Shown here: positions 62,113 to 64,000 of the stretch, piece after piece | Layout of the letters: the number at the start of each line of letters is the position of its first letter | Numbering within the stretch: position 1 is the stretch's first letter | Source of the DNA: Candidatus Lachnoclostridium pullistercoris | Lineage (GTDB): Bacteria; Bacillota; Clostridia; Lachnospirales; Lachnospiraceae | Direction: 5' to 3' | Assembly: GCA_019119775.1 (NCBI GenBank) | Contig: DWWL01000010.1 | Coordinates: 37,463-101,462, forward strand | DNA: 64,000 nucleotides | The notes under the pieces: model-generated | Databases searched by the model: none | What the model was told of the DNA's origin: nothing | What the model saw: the letters and a program-made list of their open reading frames with translations, nothing else | Program-made: the position numbers and the translations under genes

Positions 62113-63812
62113 ATGAAAAAACATAACTTCGCGTCAGCTGCGGGGAGGATCGCCGTATCAGCCATACTGATTTTTCTCTCCTTTTACATGCTGCTGCCGG
62201 CAGTCAACCTGAGGGACCGGAACTTTTTCCAGTTTCTCATCCTCTCTGTCCTGATCATACTGGTGGTCAATTTTCTCTCCTTTGTGAAGGACTTTCTGTC
62301 CCGGATCCTCGGCGGCGGAATGACCATCGCTCACCGGGATCCCGTCACCGGACAGACCATATTTGAAAAAAGGCCGCGGGACCATTCTCCCATCAGCCTG
62401 GAACGCCCCTTAAAACTGGGGTTTGCGGTCATTGCCGTGCTGATCGCCTGGATGTGCATTGCCACTGTCATCGGAATGCCTCTGTTCAACGCGGCCAGAT
62501 ACCGGGATCTGATCACCCTGACCGACGGAGATTTCACCGCAGACATCGCTGAGATCGACATGAAGAACATTCCCGTGGTGGACCGGGATTCCGCCTCCCG
62601 CCTGGGGGACCGGAAGCTGGGGGAAATGACGGAGCTCGTTTCCCAGTTTGAGATCGCCGGGAACTACACCCAGATCAACTACAAGGGCGCTCCCTACCGG
62701 GTGACGCCTCTGGTGTACGCGGATCCCATCAAATGGTTCTTCAACCGCAAATCCGGCCTTCCCGCCTACATCACCGTGGACATGGTGACGCAGCAGACGG
62801 ACCTGGTATGGCTGGAAGAAGGCATGAAATATTCCCCCAGCGAATATTTCTTCCGCAACATCAACCGCTATCTCCGGTTCCGCTATCCCACAAAGATCTT
62901 CGACGACGTCTCCTTTGAGATCGACGACAGCGGAGTTCCCTACTGGGTGGCTCCCACCGTCACCTACCGGGTCGGCTGGTGGGACGGAAAGGACATCGAG
63001 GGAGCTGTGCTGGTCAATGCGGTCACAGGAGAGTCCGCCTACTATAAAAAGGAAGACGTTCCCCAGTGGATCGACCAGCTCTACGCCTCGGATCTGATCA
63101 TCACCCAGCTGGATGACAACGGAAAATATCAGAACGGCTACTGGAACTCCCTTTTCGGCCAGAGAAATGTGCGCCGCACCACCTACGGCTACAACTACCT
63201 GGCATTAAACGACGACGTGTATCTTTACACCGGCATGTCCTCCGTCACCGCCGACCAGTCCAATATCGGCTTCGTGCTGGTCAATCTGAGGACGAAAGAG
63301 ACGAAGTTCTACACCGTTCCGGGAGCTACCGAGCAGTCCGCCATGGCCTCCGCCGAAGGGCAGGTGCAGCATTTAAACTACAAGGCCACCTTCCCCCTGC
63401 TGTTAAACATCTCCAACCGCCCACCTACTTTATCTCCTTAAAGGACGGGGCCGGACTTGTGAAAATGTACGCCTTCGTGGACGTGGAGCAGTACCAGATC
63501 GTGGGCACGGGCCAGACGGTGGATGAGGCGAAGGAAAATTACCGCCAGGCGTTAAATCTGGAGGACGTGGAACTGAGCGCCTCCTCCGGCGCAGAGCCTG
63601 TTTCCGGCGTCATCGACGCCATTGAGAGCGCAGTCGTCTCCGGAAACACCTGCTATTACTTCACTCTTTCCGGATCAGACACGGTGTATTCGGTGCAGAT
63701 CACCCTGGATGCAGGGCTTCCCTTCTTAAAGCCCGGTGATTTCGTCTCCTTCATCCCGTCGGAGAGCGAAAATCCCGTTCAGGTGCTGGAGTGGAACCCG
63801 GAGCAGAAGTAA
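62113..63812 (+). pseudogene. Conserved membrane protein, frameshifted near its C-terminus
   Basis: A membrane protein with two N-terminal helices (AVSAILIFLSFYMLLPAV; FQFLILSVLIILVVNFL), a third near residue 115 (LGFAVIAVLIAWMCIATVIG), and a large extracytoplasmic domain. I know no function; similar proteins are common in Clostridia. The frame ends at 63441 after LLLNISNRPP, while another frame carries TYFISLKDGAGLVKMYAF onward to 63812. The span is 1700 bases, one short of a multiple of three; adding one C at the CCC run near 63420-63424 gives a 566-residue protein. ATG 62113 with CAGGAGGTGCCT. A sequencing error is as likely as a lesion. Confidence 0.8.
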
Positions 63813-63868
63813 GTCCTGCCCGGCGGACAGCCAGCCGTGCGGACGCGGCGGATCGCCGGACTTTCAGA

Positions 63869-63910
63869 AAAAAGGAGCTGTCGCACTAAATAATTAGTGC
63901 GGCAGCACTT
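63869..63910 (+). terminator. Terminator or repeat-type hairpin
   Basis: Arms GCTGTCGCACTAA / TTAGTGCGGCAGC (13 bp, one G-U pair) followed by ACTTTTTTG, 57 bases after the membrane-protein stop. Confidence 0.75.
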
Positions 63911-63925
63911 TTTTGCAGAGAATAA

Positions 63926-64000
63926 GAGCCAGGTCTGTGCAAGGCCTGGCTCTTGGTGTAAAATTTATTTATGCGACTAAATAAACTCTTACAGAAAGAT
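63926..64000. repeat. Second hairpin and possible start of another gene at the right edge
   Basis: A perfect 10-bp repeat AAGAGCCAGG / CCTGGCTCTT (63926-63956) is followed by a possible reading frame MRLNKLLQKD from 63971 that leaves the window. Paired hairpins like these often flank insertion sequences; without the rest of the sequence this stays a guess. Confidence 0.3.

Noticed and set aside
63971..64000. Transposase gene at the right edge
   Set aside because: Only ten codons are visible, without a ribosome site; flanking hairpins alone are not enough.

Overview
The window reads as a chromosomal segment of an anaerobic, gut-type Clostridia bacterium, most like Lachnospiraceae (an inference; no rRNA gene is present). 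The grounds are moderately high G+C with strong GGAGG ribosome sites, several oxygen-defence iron proteins (rubrerythrin, rubredoxins, ferredoxin), an mcsA-mcsB-clpC operon, HPr and DegV proteins, an FMN riboswitch with an ECF riboflavin transporter, radA, and Gram-positive wall enzymes. Most genes lie on the minus strand.

Layout. 1-10 kb: the edge of a rubrerythrin gene; a PatB-type lyase / M20 amidohydrolase (frameshifted) / YfcC transporter operon facing an XRE regulator; then an amidohydrolase plus SsuABC-type transporter operon facing a Crp/Fnr-family regulator, with a near-perfect operator placed at -41.5 of the operon promoter. 10-15.5 kb: a sugar-acid (Entner-Doudoroff type) operon of IlvD/Edd dehydratase, KDG kinase and KDPG aldolase, preceded by its FadR-type GntR regulator and a palindromic operator. 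15.4-19.5 kb: three genes overlapping by ATGA (a PD-(D/E)xK-like protein with a zinc ribbon, a beta-class Type III-like DNA methyltransferase, and an unknown 466-aa protein) form a compact restriction-modification-like cassette, itself overlapping the GntR gene. This is the best candidate for an undescribed system.

19.8-25.8 kb: an iron-sulfur/rubredoxin pair with a long structured leader, then a flavin/redox cluster (aldo-keto reductase, cupin, flavodoxin, flavin reductase, FMN oxidoreductase, and a frameshifted flavodoxin-cyclophilin lipoprotein) with two promoters that share one motif. 26.1-28.0 kb: a low-GC group II intron inserted just behind a terminator hairpin. 28.2-31.4 kb: an HPr-like protein without the active histidine, tRNA-Trp, and an FMN riboswitch controlling ribU plus a creatininase-family gene. 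31.4-38 kb: a second M20 amidohydrolase, a lower-GC LysR / metallo-hydrolase / SLC13 transporter island abutting radA, and radA itself.

38-43 kb: a clpC-mcsB-mcsA operon led by a YtrA-type GntR gene where CtsR would be expected. 43-47 kb: two exported surface proteins. 47-51 kb: rubredoxin (52 aa), galactokinase, a radical SAM protein, a C-GCAxxG-C-C protein and DegV. 51-58.4 kb: a MacAB-like efflux operon with an SLH-like exported protein, facing a two-component system; both divergent promoters carry the same direct-repeat operator at the same spacing. 58.4-64 kb: an AEC transporter facing a LysR regulator, a D,D-carboxypeptidase, and a frameshifted membrane protein. Three frameshifts, all beside short homopolymers, may be assembly errors or real lesions. 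Promoters, operators and terminators were found by eye and carry that limit.
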